Part shown: piece by piece, positions 1 to 6,607 of the stretch | Numbering within the stretch: position 1 is the stretch's first letter | Layout of the letters: the number at the start of each line of letters is the position of its first letter | Source: Candidatus Aminicenantota bacterium | Lineage (GTDB): Bacteria; Acidobacteriota; Aminicenantia; UBA2199 | Assembly (NCBI GenBank): GCA_023137075.1 | Contig: JAGLQA010000028.1 | Location: forward strand, 1-7,100 | Reading direction: 5' to 3' | Length of the DNA: 7,100 nt | Translations under genes and position numbers: made by a program | Notes under the pieces: model-generated | Database searches by the model: none | What the model saw: only the letters and a program-made list of their open reading frames with translations | What the model was told of the DNA's origin: nothing

Positions 1-8
1 GAAGAACG

Positions 9-16
9 CTCCTTTT
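9..16 (-). promoter_or_regulatory. Possible ribosome binding site at window edge
   Basis: Read on the minus strand this is AAAAGGAG, a good Shine-Dalgarno match, followed by 8 bases up to the window edge. A start codon lying just outside the window would have normal spacing, so a minus-strand gene downstream of the radical SAM gene may begin there. The start itself is not visible, so this is only an inference from one motif. Confidence 0.3.
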
Positions 17-92
17 GGTCGCGTTAACAAAGATGACGCATCCTGACGAAATTCTGGGGAAATCAATTTGACTTTACGGCTAACGTTATAAC

Positions 93-1001
93 CTAAGCTA
101 AGTTAAACAATTTGTATTTATGGGCTGCTAAAAGGGCATTATTGAACTCTTCCGACGTGATTCCCCGGGACAGCTCCGGGAAGTTATGGCCCTGGTAACA
201 GGGGCGGTACTGGGCCATGATATTGACATAGTTGGCAGGATCTAATTCTTCCGCGATAAATTTTACAAACGCTTCGGTTCCGGCCAGACCGTTGGGTAGT
301 ACTAAGTGGCGGATAATAAGCCCTCTTTGGGCGATATGATACTTATCGGTTTGCATAACGCCTACCTGCCGAAACATCTCCTTTAAGGCGGCTCTGATTA
401 TCTCCGGGTAGTCATTCAGACCACTGGAAAATTTAGCCGCGATTTTTCCATCGGAATATTTGAAATCCGGCATATAGATATCGATGATACCTTCTAAGAG
501 TTTCAGTATCTCGACCCGTTCATAACCACCGGTATTGTAAACGATGGGTAAACGCAGTCCCTGTTCCACGGCAATTACCAGACCCTGGACGATGTTGGGC
601 AGGTAGTGGGTAGGGGTGACAAAATTGATGTTGTGACAGCCGAGTTTTTGCAGTTTCAGCATGGCAGCGGCCAATTGTTTGTCGCTTATATCCGATCCCT
701 CCCCACCGTGGGAAATATCCCAATTCTGGCAGTACAGACAGAGAAGACTGCAGTAGGTGAGAAAAATAGTACCTGAACCATGGCTGCCGACTAAGGGGCG
801 TTCTTCACCGAAGTGGGGACTGACGGAACTGATTTTCACCGAAGTGCCTGCCTGGCAGGTGCCCTTTTCGCCCTTTCTTCGATTAACGCCGCACTGCCGG
901 GGGCATAAGGTGCAGTTATCATAGATAGTATAAAACTGCTCTGCGATCTCCTGCAATTTCCCGCTTTCATAAAGTTTGATATAAGCCGGTTCGAACATCA
1001 T
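93..1001 (-). CDS. Radical SAM protein, PflX-like (pyruvate formate-lyase activase homologue, COG1313)
   Basis: A 302-residue cytosolic radical SAM protein of the uncharacterised PflX-type family (COG1313). Numbering from the ATG at 1001, the [4Fe-4S]/SAM-binding motif CxxxCxxC is C84, C88, C91, followed by QN as is usual in the family. An N-terminal cysteine set C30-x2-C33-x3-C37-x11-C49 could hold a second iron-sulfur cluster or a zinc ion. The conserved HFGEERPLVG segment, GSGTIF and the C-terminal NIMAQYRP motif are all present, and the length is normal, so the gene looks intact. Homologues resemble glycyl-radical-enzyme activases, but their substrate is unknown and no glycyl radical enzyme lies in this window. 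I chose ATG 1001 over an in-frame TTG at 1037. Family members usually begin near the FEPAY segment, the TTG directly follows a stop codon, and that TTG is better explained as the first three bases of a -35 box. A second ATG follows at once at 998. There is no SD, and the start appears leaderless. Confidence 0.9.
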   Translation of the reverse strand: MMFEPAYIKLYESGKLQEIAEQFYTIYDNCTLCPRQCGVNRRKGEKGTCQAGTSVKISSVSPHFGEERPLVGSHGSGTIFLTYCSLLCLYCQNWDISHGGEGSDISDKQLAAAMLKLQKLGCHNINFVTPTHYLPNIVQGLVIAVEQGLRLPIVYNTGGYERVEILKLLEGIIDIYMPDFKYSDGKIAAKFSSGLNDYPEIIRAALKEMFRQVGVMQTDKYHIAQRGLIIRHLVLPNGLAGTEAFVKFIAEELDPANYVNIMAQYRPCYQGHNFPELSRGITSEEFNNALLAAHKYKLFNLA

Positions 1002-1008
1002 ACTTTGT

Positions 1009-1037
1009 CTTATATCACAAAACCCGTGGATTTTCAA
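1009..1037 (-). promoter_or_regulatory. Sigma-70-type promoter for the radical SAM gene, leaderless layout
   Basis: On the minus strand the -35 box TTGAAA (1037-1032) is followed by exactly 17 bases and the -10 box TATAAG (1014-1009). A TG one base upstream of the -10 makes it an extended -10 element. The -10 ends 7 bases before ATG 1001, so transcription should start at or next to the A of the start codon. No SD is seen upstream of the ATG. Transcription start was inferred from spacing only. Confidence 0.65.
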
Positions 1038-1089
1038 TTAGATTTAACGTAAATATTCAGTTCTTCAAAGTACGTATCTTCTCTGCAAG

Positions 1090-1115
1090 TCCGATAGCCG
1101 TGTTAAGCTATCGGA
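1090..1115. repeat. Inverted repeat between two divergent promoters
   Basis: TCCGATAGC (1090-1098) and GCTATCGGA (1107-1115) are perfect 9-bp arms around an 8-base loop. The pairing can be extended by one G-U and one A-T pair. There is no T run on either side, so an intrinsic terminator is unlikely. The element sits outside both predicted transcripts, between the minus promoter (1009-1037) and the plus promoter (1193-1221). An operator or a leftover repeat unit is possible; function unknown. The rest of 1038-1192 is A-rich and holds only a doubtful micro-ORF described in the findings. Confidence 0.6.
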
Positions 1116-1192
1116 TTATGGATAAACTAAAACAAATACAAAAAAAATTAAAAAAATCAAAGAGGAACTGCTTGAGCTAACATCTCTACTTA

Positions 1193-1221
1193 TTGATTTA
1201 TCGCAGCAATTCCACTATAAT
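1193..1221 (+). promoter_or_regulatory. Sigma-70-type promoter for the PD40/TPR lipoprotein gene
   Basis: TTGATT (1193-1198), 17 bases, then a perfect TATAAT (1216-1221). Transcription would start near 1228, giving a leader of about 45 bases that contains the AAAGGAG ribosome binding site (1259-1265), 8 bases before the ATG. This is a conventional leader, unlike the two minus-strand genes. Confidence 0.65.
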
Positions 1222-1273
1222 ATCCTATGATTTAAGGTTATTCCAATAATATTTTCTTAAAGGAGCGAAAAAA

Positions 1274-3952
1274 ATGAAAAAAACCAGGTTGTTTGCGCTT
1301 ATTTTTACGATCCTGTTAAGCATGTCGGTCATATCATGCGCAAAAGATAAAAACGAGCAAACATCGCCGGATAAGGTTATAAAAGGGACCTTGAAAATGG
1401 AATACCCCCTGGCAGGTTCACTTTTTCCGGCCGACATAGTTGCTCCCACCTTTACCTGGAAATACGATGGGCCGGGTACCGTAAAATGGCATGTCCGGCT
1501 TCAGGTGGGGAAAAAGGAGTTGTATTCAAATAAGACAGACCAATCAAAATGGAAACCGGAACCTGAATTATGGCAAAAATTGAAAGATAAATATATCGAA
1601 CAGGACATTACCGTCACGGTGCAGGCTAAAGGAGCGAATACATTACAGGACAGCACCCGTATCAAAATTTCGAAAGACAAAGCGGATGCCAAAATATTTT
1701 ACCGGGACGTTCCGCTGCCCTTCATTTACGCGTTCAGAAATCTTGAGACCATTAACTGGCGGTTAGGCGATATTTCAACGGAAGAGCCCTCGGAAATACT
1801 AATGGAAAAATTACCAATATGCGGGAACTGTCATTCCTTTTCCATGGATGGTGGAAAATTTGCCATGGACGTGGATTATGCCAATGATAAAGGTTCATAC
1901 GTGATTACGGATATCGAAAAAGTGACCTCATTAACCTGGGAAAAAATCATTACCTGGAGCACCTATAAGCGGGAAGACGGCGACTATACCTTCGGGCTTC
2001 TTTCACAGATTTCACCGGACGGCAGGTACGCCGTCAGTACCGTCAAAGATCATTCGGTGTTTGTGCCGAAAGAAAACCTGTTCTATTCACAACTTTTCTT
2101 CCCGATTAAGGGTATATTGGCCGTTTATGACACCGTGACAAAGGAGTTTTTCTCCCTTGCCGGGGCGGACGATCCGGAATATGTGCAGAGTAATCCAACC
2201 TGGAGTCCCGATGGAGAAACGATATATTTTGCGAAGTCACTTGTTTTTCACTCGGAAGAGATCGATAAATCAACCAGTGTTCTTATAGATCCAGCCATTG
2301 TTTCCGATTTTATCGAGGGCCGCCGCCTTTTTAAATACGACCTGTACAAAATACCTTTTAATAACGGCAAAGGCGGAAAAGCGGAACCCATACCGGGAGC
2401 ATCAAATAATGGGTTGAGCAATTATTTTCCGAAGATTTCACCGGATGGAAAATGGCTGGTTTTCTGCCAGGCCAACAGCTTTATGCTGCTTCAACCGGAC
2501 AGCAAACTTTACATCATGCCCACTTCCGGCGGAGAACCGAAGAAAATGACCTGTAACACAGATCATATGAACTCCTGGCACTCCTGGTCTCCCAATGGGA
2601 AGTGGCTGGTATTTACCTCGAAAGCGAGGGGGGCTTATACCCAGTTGTACCTCACCCATATTGATGAGAATGGTCAGGATACACCCCCGGTGCTCATCGA
2701 AAACCTGGTTCTCGAAAACCGGGCCATCAATATTCCCGAATTTGTCAATTTGCAGGGGAGAGAGTGGGAAAAAATAGTCGATCATTTTTCAAACAGCAGT
2801 ATCTTCGATGTAAGGATCGCCGATTCAAAGGTTATGGGCGATGACCTGGAGGGCGCTCTCGTGAAACTTGATGAAGCGGCCAAAAAAAATCCGAAGGATC
2901 CCAGTATTTACTACCGGCGCGGTTTTATTAAAATGTCATTGGGCGATATAAAAGAAGCCCTGGAAGATTTTACACTCAGCATCGATATAAACGATAAATA
3001 TCCGCTTGCCTTTGAAAACAGGGCTTATGCGTATACCAGGTTGGAGCAATACGATAAAGCGCTCCTAGACCTGGACAGAGCGATCTCACTCCAGCCGACA
3101 CTGCAAAAGGCCTATGTCATCAGGGGTGAGGTCAAGACCGTCATGAAAAAATTTGACGAGGCCATGCAGGACTTCGCCAGGGCAATTTTAATCGACGCGG
3201 AGGACAGCGGCGTTTATAAAAGCAGGGGTGACGCCTACTTCGAAATGAAAAAATACGAACAGGCGCTGGCGGATTATAATAAGGCGCTAAAAATAGAACC
3301 GAAATTTCACTTAGCATTAGCAAGCCGTTCCACCCTGAAAGCAAAAACCGGGGATATTCCGGGTGCTTTTGCCGACTTAGAAGAAGCAATTAAAATCGAA
3401 CCCGGTGATTTTAATCTTTACATATATCGCGGCATCATGAAAGAACGAACCGGAGATTTGAACGGTGCCGCTGCAGATTTTTCAAAAGCGGCGGAAATGA
3501 ACCCGAAGTCATACAAAGGCTTTTACCGCAGAGCCGGAGCCAGGCTGAAAGCAAAAGCCGTGAATGATGCTTTTTCCGATATCGATAAAGCGATCGAGTT
3601 GAATCCCGGGAATGCCGTTCTATATCTCACTAAGGGAAATTTTTATTTTAATCAGAAAGATATGCGAAAAGCGGTAACCGAATTTGATAAAGCGATCAAA
3701 TTAGATCCGCGGAATGTTACTGCGCATTCCTATAAAGGAGATGCCTTATACGTGTTAAAAGAACTTCCGGCAGCAGCCGCGGCATTCGCGGAAGCCATAA
3801 AACTAAGCCCGGATAATGGGGGGAATTATTTTAAACGGGGCGTCATCCGTCTGTCGCTGCGGCAGAAAGATGAAGGATGCAAAGATTTACGGCGCGCAAA
3901 AGAACTCGGCCACAAACAAGCAGACGAATTTTTAGAAAAGTACTGCAAATAG
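1274..3952 (+). CDS. Lipoprotein with CxxCH heme motif, PD40 beta-propeller blades and C-terminal TPR array
   Basis: An 892-residue exported protein. Residues 1-22 form a lipoprotein signal: a KK-R basic start, a hydrophobic core, then the lipobox VISC with Cys22 as the likely lipidated residue. Residues ~40-140 look like an Ig/Fn3-type beta domain. A CGNCH motif at 183-187 (bases 1820-1834) fits covalent c-type heme attachment, followed by MDVDYANDKGSY, a stretch I associate with this protein type. At least four PD40 blades follow, with SPDG/SPNG cores at about 247, 311, 389 and 439 (PF07676, TolB-like propeller). TPRs fill about 510-881, ten of them in exact 34-residue steps beginning near 544, 578, 612, 646, 680, 714, 748, 782, 816 and 850. 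The start is set by an AAAGGAG SD with 8-base spacing. The protein is probably membrane-anchored and faces the periplasm, where c-type heme is attached. A scaffold or redox-sensing role is only a guess. The gene is convergent with the chorismatase-like gene and appears intact. Confidence 0.92.
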   Translation: MKKTRLFALIFTILLSMSVISCAKDKNEQTSPDKVIKGTLKMEYPLAGSLFPADIVAPTFTWKYDGPGTVKWHVRLQVGKKELYSNKTDQSKWKPEPELWQKLKDKYIEQDITVTVQAKGANTLQDSTRIKISKDKADAKIFYRDVPLPFIYAFRNLETINWRLGDISTEEPSEILMEKLPICGNCHSFSMDGGKFAMDVDYANDKGSYVITDIEKVTSLTWEKIITWSTYKREDGDYTFGLLSQISPDGRYAVSTVKDHSVFVPKENLFYSQLFFPIKGILAVYDTVTKEFFSLAGADDPEYVQSNPTWSPDGETIYFAKSLVFHSEEIDKSTSVLIDPAIVSDFIEGRRLFKYDLYKIPFNNGKGGKAEPIPGASNNGLSNYFPKISPDGKWLVFCQANSFMLLQPDSKLYIMPTSGGEPKKMTCNTDHMNSWHSWSPNGKWLVFTSKARGAYTQLYLTHIDENGQDTPPVLIENLVLENRAINIPEFVNLQGREWEKIVDHFSNSSIFDVRIADSKVMGDDLEGALVKLDEAAKKNPKDPSIYYRRGFIKMSLGDIKEALEDFTLSIDINDKYPLAFENRAYAYTRLEQYDKALLDLDRAISLQPTLQKAYVIRGEVKTVMKKFDEAMQDFARAILIDAEDSGVYKSRGDAYFEMKKYEQALADYNKALKIEPKFHLALASRSTLKAKTGDIPGAFADLEEAIKIEPGDFNLYIYRGIMKERTGDLNGAAADFSKAAEMNPKSYKGFYRRAGARLKAKAVNDAFSDIDKAIELNPGNAVLYLTKGNFYFNQKDMRKAVTEFDKAIKLDPRNVTAHSYKGDALYVLKELPAAAAAFAEAIKLSPDNGGNYFKRGVIRLSLRQKDEGCKDLRRAKELGHKQADEFLEKYCK

Positions 3953-3966
3953 GATATCCCTTCTAC

Positions 3967-5157
3967 CTACTTAGAGCTGTATTCGACTACCCCTTCTATT
4001 TCAACCAATAAATCATCGCGGCAAATATCCGAAATCAGGTAAAGGGACGGCACATCTTCATAATATTCGGAGCAGATTTTTTTTACTTGCGGGATGTCGC
4101 CCTCCCGTTTAACATATACTCTTACATAAGAGAGCGGGTCCGAATTATGGTTGATTGTAAGACCATGTTTTTTTAAATTGTCATGGGAAATAAGCCGGGC
4201 TATATTCTCTGTCGTAATATGTGTCTGGGCCTGCACATCGCCAATGGCGACAACCTCCTGTCCCTTGATTGCCGCTGTCCCGGAGATATAGACAAAATAC
4301 GAACTGTCATTGGCCAGTAATTTCGCCCGTTCGAACTTAGGTGTGGTTTTTTCACGGACCAATTTAATCGCCTGGCCCACTAAGTAACTGCGGTCGTATT
4401 GATGCGCGTTCACCTGGTCGGGATTCCGAATAGAAAAAATCCGGATTCCATCCGCTTCTTTAGCGGCGATGAATTCCAGGACGATGCCGCCGCAATTCAT
4501 ACCGATACCGGTGGCAGCCGGATAACCCTTCGTGAAATCAGCAGTATCGTAGTATATTGATCTCACGTCGTTAAAAACCTGGTAGTTCTGTTTATCTCCA
4601 TCTTCAAAGCGGGTCGAGCCGGTAATATTTTCGATATAATTCCACTGCCGTAACACGTCCGAGAATTCCAGGTTTTCCTTTTCTAATATCTGCTTCATTT
4701 TATCGAAGGAGGTTTTCGATTGCCGGTATACATCCGAATTCGTAACAGCGGCGGTACAACCGGCAGCATAGACTTCTTTAAAATCCGGGTATTGAACGGT
4801 GATATAGGTGATATCCTCCAGCTTTTTCCTGGAGATTTCAACGGCCTCGTCCCTGTTTTTCAGAATGATCAATTCGATGGCCAACAGCTTTTGTTCTTCA
4901 GGCGGCTGCCCCACGACAGCAGTCGGAGGAAACAAAGACCCGTAAAAACGTTCCAGCGCAGCCGTCAATTCACTTTTTTTTGCAGCGAATTCATCATTAC
5001 CGGCTGTGTTAATAAATATGGTCTGTTTTAAAATATCTTCTATTTTATATTGATTGGCCTTTAGTGTCTTTTTAATTGCAGCAAAGCAGTCCGCTGCCTG
5101 TTCGGAAAGAGTGATACCTTTTTCAGGTTTGATGTAAATGAATTTTTTTTCGTACAT
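3967..5157 (-). CDS. Chorismatase-like protein of the Rid/YjgF superfamily (FkbO/Hyg5/XanB2-like)
   Basis: A 396-residue cytosolic protein. Three consecutive Rid/YjgF-like modules can be seen: ~15-100 (IEDILKQTIFI, FPPTAVVGQPP), ~128-230 (FSDVLRQWNYI, YPAATGIGM) and ~285-392 (VYISGTAAIKGQE, LLVEIEG). The middle and last modules carry features I associate with FkbO/Hyg5/XanB2 chorismatases: WNYI (172-175), NPDQVNAHQY (245-254), PKFERA (273-278), SGTAAIKGQE (292-301) and GDVQAQT (306-312). Those enzymes split chorismate to dihydroxycyclohexadiene carboxylate or hydroxybenzoate plus pyruvate, and Glu301 is a candidate catalytic acid. The arginine that imine-deaminating RidA uses before its VEIE segment is absent from all three modules in my by-eye alignment. 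This argues against plain RidA activity. Which chorismatase subtype it is, or whether it is active, cannot be told. No polyketide, peptide-synthetase or pigment genes lie nearby. The ATG at 5157 has no SD, no alternative Met occurs until residue 154, and the gene starts 5 bases after a consensus -10 box. Confidence 0.85.
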   Translation of the reverse strand: MYEKKFIYIKPEKGITLSEQAADCFAAIKKTLKANQYKIEDILKQTIFINTAGNDEFAAKKSELTAALERFYGSLFPPTAVVGQPPEEQKLLAIELIILKNRDEAVEISRKKLEDITYITVQYPDFKEVYAAGCTAAVTNSDVYRQSKTSFDKMKQILEKENLEFSDVLRQWNYIENITGSTRFEDGDKQNYQVFNDVRSIYYDTADFTKGYPAATGIGMNCGGIVLEFIAAKEADGIRIFSIRNPDQVNAHQYDRSYLVGQAIKLVREKTTPKFERAKLLANDSSYFVYISGTAAIKGQEVVAIGDVQAQTHITTENIARLISHDNLKKHGLTINHNSDPLSYVRVYVKREGDIPQVKKICSEYYEDVPSLYLISDICRDDLLVEIEGVVEYSSK

Positions 5158-5162
5158 AGTCT

Positions 5163-5191
5163 ATTATAAAATGCAAGCCGGTTATTGTCAA
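5163..5191 (-). promoter_or_regulatory. Consensus sigma-70 promoter giving a leaderless chorismatase-like mRNA
   Basis: On the minus strand this is a perfect TTGACA (5191-5186), 17-base spacer and perfect TATAAT (5168-5163). Only five bases (AGACT) separate the -10 from the ATG at 5157, so the first transcribed base should be the start codon itself. All twelve hexamer positions match consensus with ideal spacing, which makes chance unlikely. The promoter is expected to be strong and constitutive unless something represses it. Confidence 0.8.
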
Positions 5192-5237
5192 GCTCAGCGA
5201 GAGGCGTTCCAGGAATTCTCATTTTAGCCACAGATTT

Positions 5238-5266
5238 AAAAAGAACCCACGCGTGTGGGGCTTTTT
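5238..5266. terminator. Hairpin with A/T flanks, terminator-like or operator, between divergent promoters
   Basis: AAAAAG (5238-5243) pairs with CTTTTT (5261-5266) and CCCAC (5246-5250) pairs with GTGGG (5255-5259), with a GCGT loop and a small 2x1 internal bulge. The shape is that of a bidirectional intrinsic terminator. However, no gene ends here: it lies between the minus promoter (5163-5191) and the plus promoter (5311-5339), outside both predicted transcripts. It may insulate the two units, be a remnant, or act as a DNA palindrome for a regulator. Confidence 0.45.
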
Positions 5267-5310
5267 ACAAAAAGGTGGGTGGTAAATTTTTTAGTAATCC
5301 TAAATATTTC

Positions 5311-5339
5311 TTGCAATCTGAACTGATATGTTTTACAAT
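5311..5339 (+). promoter_or_regulatory. Sigma-70-type promoter for the propeller gene
   Basis: TTGCAA (5311-5316), 17 bases, then TACAAT (5334-5339). The -35 matches consensus at 4 of 6 positions and the -10 at 5 of 6. Transcription from about 5346 would give a leader of about 35 bases containing the AAGGAG site. Confidence 0.5.
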
Positions 5340-5370
5340 AATCTATTAAAAATATAGGTCGAGAATTAAG

Positions 5371-5376
5371 AAGGAG
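5371..5376 (+). promoter_or_regulatory. Ribosome binding site that favours the second of two ATGs
   Basis: AAGGAG ends 1 base before the ATG at 5378 and 4 bases before the ATG at 5381. The first spacing is too short for efficient initiation, so the second ATG is the more likely start. Both are in the same frame, so the protein differs by only one Met. Confidence 0.6.
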
Positions 5377-5380
5377 AATG

Positions 5381-6607
5381 ATGTCCGGGCATTTTAGAAA
5401 AGGGCGGAAAGTCCTGAAAATAACGGTTGGTTTGCTGATATTCCTATATATCGGGCTATTTGGGGGAGCAAGCGGGGAAGGATTTTTATATTGCCAAACC
5501 CCCGGCATGAAATTCTTCAAGAATTACAGCCCCGAGGATTATATGCTTCACCACCAGAATTGGTGTATTACACAAGACCAACGAGGTATTATATATATAG
5601 GTAACCATGGCAACTTGATGGAATATGATAGTGTTTCCTGGCGGCACATCTCAATACCTAACGAATCGGTCCGCTCTCTTGCTGTAGACAGGTCCGGCAC
5701 TATTTATGTTGGCGGGGTGAATGATTTCGGCTTCCTTGCTCCAGGCTCGTATGGACAGATGAAATACATATCACTGCTGGAATACGTAGATGAGAAAGTT
5801 AGAAATTTTAGCCATGTATGGAGAGCTCATGTTACCGGTGAAGGAATCTTTTTCAGAACCTCGAGATATGTGTTCTGTTGGAATCCGGAAAAAAAGCAGA
5901 TGGTGGTTGAGTTGGAGTCAGGGGAAGGCGATGAATTTAGATTCAACGGTTCGTTTGATTGCATGGGAAAATTATTTATCAAACAGCGTAAAATCGGAAT
6001 TTTACAAAAAAAAGGCAATTCCTATAAGCTAATTCCCGGAAGTGAAATATTTGCCCCTATAGGGGTAGTCTTTATGATTGTTCCCTTCGACACCTCCGGG
6101 GAGAAACTCCTGATCGGAACCAGGGAGATGGGTTTTTTTATCTATGATGGTAAATCGTTAGAACAATTTTCCACAGAAGTAGAACACTATTTAAAAGAAA
6201 AAAAAGCAACCCATGGGATAAAATTGTCGCAATCACCTGGCCATATTGCCATCGCCACCCTGCGCGGCGGTGTTGTAGTAACCGATCTACAAGGAAGATT
6301 GAAATACCTGTTCACCAAAGAGACCGGTTTACTAGATAATAATGTCAAGTATGTATTTGAAGATGCCCAGGGCAACTTGTGGGCAGCGTTAAATACAGGG
6401 ATAGCAAAGATCGAATATTCATCGCCGCTTTCCGTCTATAATGATGAACATTCTCATTTACCTGGAGTGGTTTATTCCGTAACCCGGCAGACCGGGCGGT
6501 TGTATTCGGGCACAAGCGAGGGATTATTCTATCTGGTTCAAAATGGCAAGATATTTTTTTGTTCTCTATTTACTCAGCACCTTTTTTTATGTAAAATAGC
6601 ACCATGA
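5381..6607 (+). CDS. Truncated two-component-regulator propeller (Reg_prop) protein, N-terminal half only
   Basis: A 408-residue exported or membrane-anchored beta-propeller protein; residue numbers here count from the first ATG at 5378. Basic residues (RKGRK) and a hydrophobic stretch at ~15-33 form a signal peptide or membrane anchor. Reg_prop-like blades (PF07494) follow, for example ~62-91 and ~98-120. The clearest is ~316-346, with GLLDNNVKYVFEDAQGN and LWAALNTG, the family's characteristic blade. A second propeller seems to begin at ~361-390 (VVYSVTRQTGRLYSGTSEG). Full-length relatives usually have about 700-1000 or more residues, with further blades, a Y_Y_Y domain, a membrane helix and a histidine kinase or other output domain. 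Here the frame ends after a non-family tail (~391-409, KIFFCSLFTQHLFLCKIAP) encoded from about 6548. All signalling output is missing, so the gene is probably a truncated remnant, or its blades are used as a stand-alone sensor. The stop overlaps an ATG at 6604. Confidence 0.8.
   Translation: MSGHFRKGRKVLKITVGLLIFLYIGLFGGASGEGFLYCQTPGMKFFKNYSPEDYMLHHQNWCITQDQRGIIYIGNHGNLMEYDSVSWRHISIPNESVRSLAVDRSGTIYVGGVNDFGFLAPGSYGQMKYISLLEYVDEKVRNFSHVWRAHVTGEGIFFRTSRYVFCWNPEKKQMVVELESGEGDEFRFNGSFDCMGKLFIKQRKIGILQKKGNSYKLIPGSEIFAPIGVVFMIVPFDTSGEKLLIGTREMGFFIYDGKSLEQFSTEVEHYLKEKKATHGIKLSQSPGHIAIATLRGGVVVTDLQGRLKYLFTKETGLLDNNVKYVFEDAQGNLWAALNTGIAKIEYSSPLSVYNDEHSHLPGVVYSVTRQTGRLYSGTSEGLFYLVQNGKIFFCSLFTQHLFLCKIAP
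6569..6597 (+). promoter_or_regulatory. Possible weak promoter with leaderless layout before ATG 6604
   Basis: TTTACT (6569-6574), 17 bases, then TAAAAT (6592-6597). The -10 ends 6 bases before the ATG at 6604, the same geometry as at the two minus-strand genes. The hexamers are weaker (4/6 and 5/6) and the region is AT-rich, so chance is a real alternative. Confidence 0.35.

Noticed and set aside
1..71. Possible 3' tail of a plus-strand gene entering from the left (frames ending at 46 or 71)
   Set aside because: The frames are too short to show any motif, and the minus-strand reading of the same bases is equally open.
1002..1037. N-terminal extension of the radical SAM protein from a TTG at 1037
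   Set aside because: The TTG directly follows a stop, has no SD, coincides with the -35 box, and the added residues do not look like the family's N-terminus.
2438..2785. 115-codon open frame on the minus strand
   Set aside because: It lies wholly inside the PD40/TPR lipoprotein gene, which has clear domains; no recognisable motif, SD or promoter supports the antisense frame.
4720..5031. 103-codon open frame on the plus strand
   Set aside because: It is antisense to the chorismatase-like gene, whose protein motifs run through the same bases; no start signal is seen.
5236..5520. 94-codon minus-strand frame across the second intergenic region
   Set aside because: It overlaps the propeller gene's promoter, SD and signal-peptide region, and its translation shows no family likeness.
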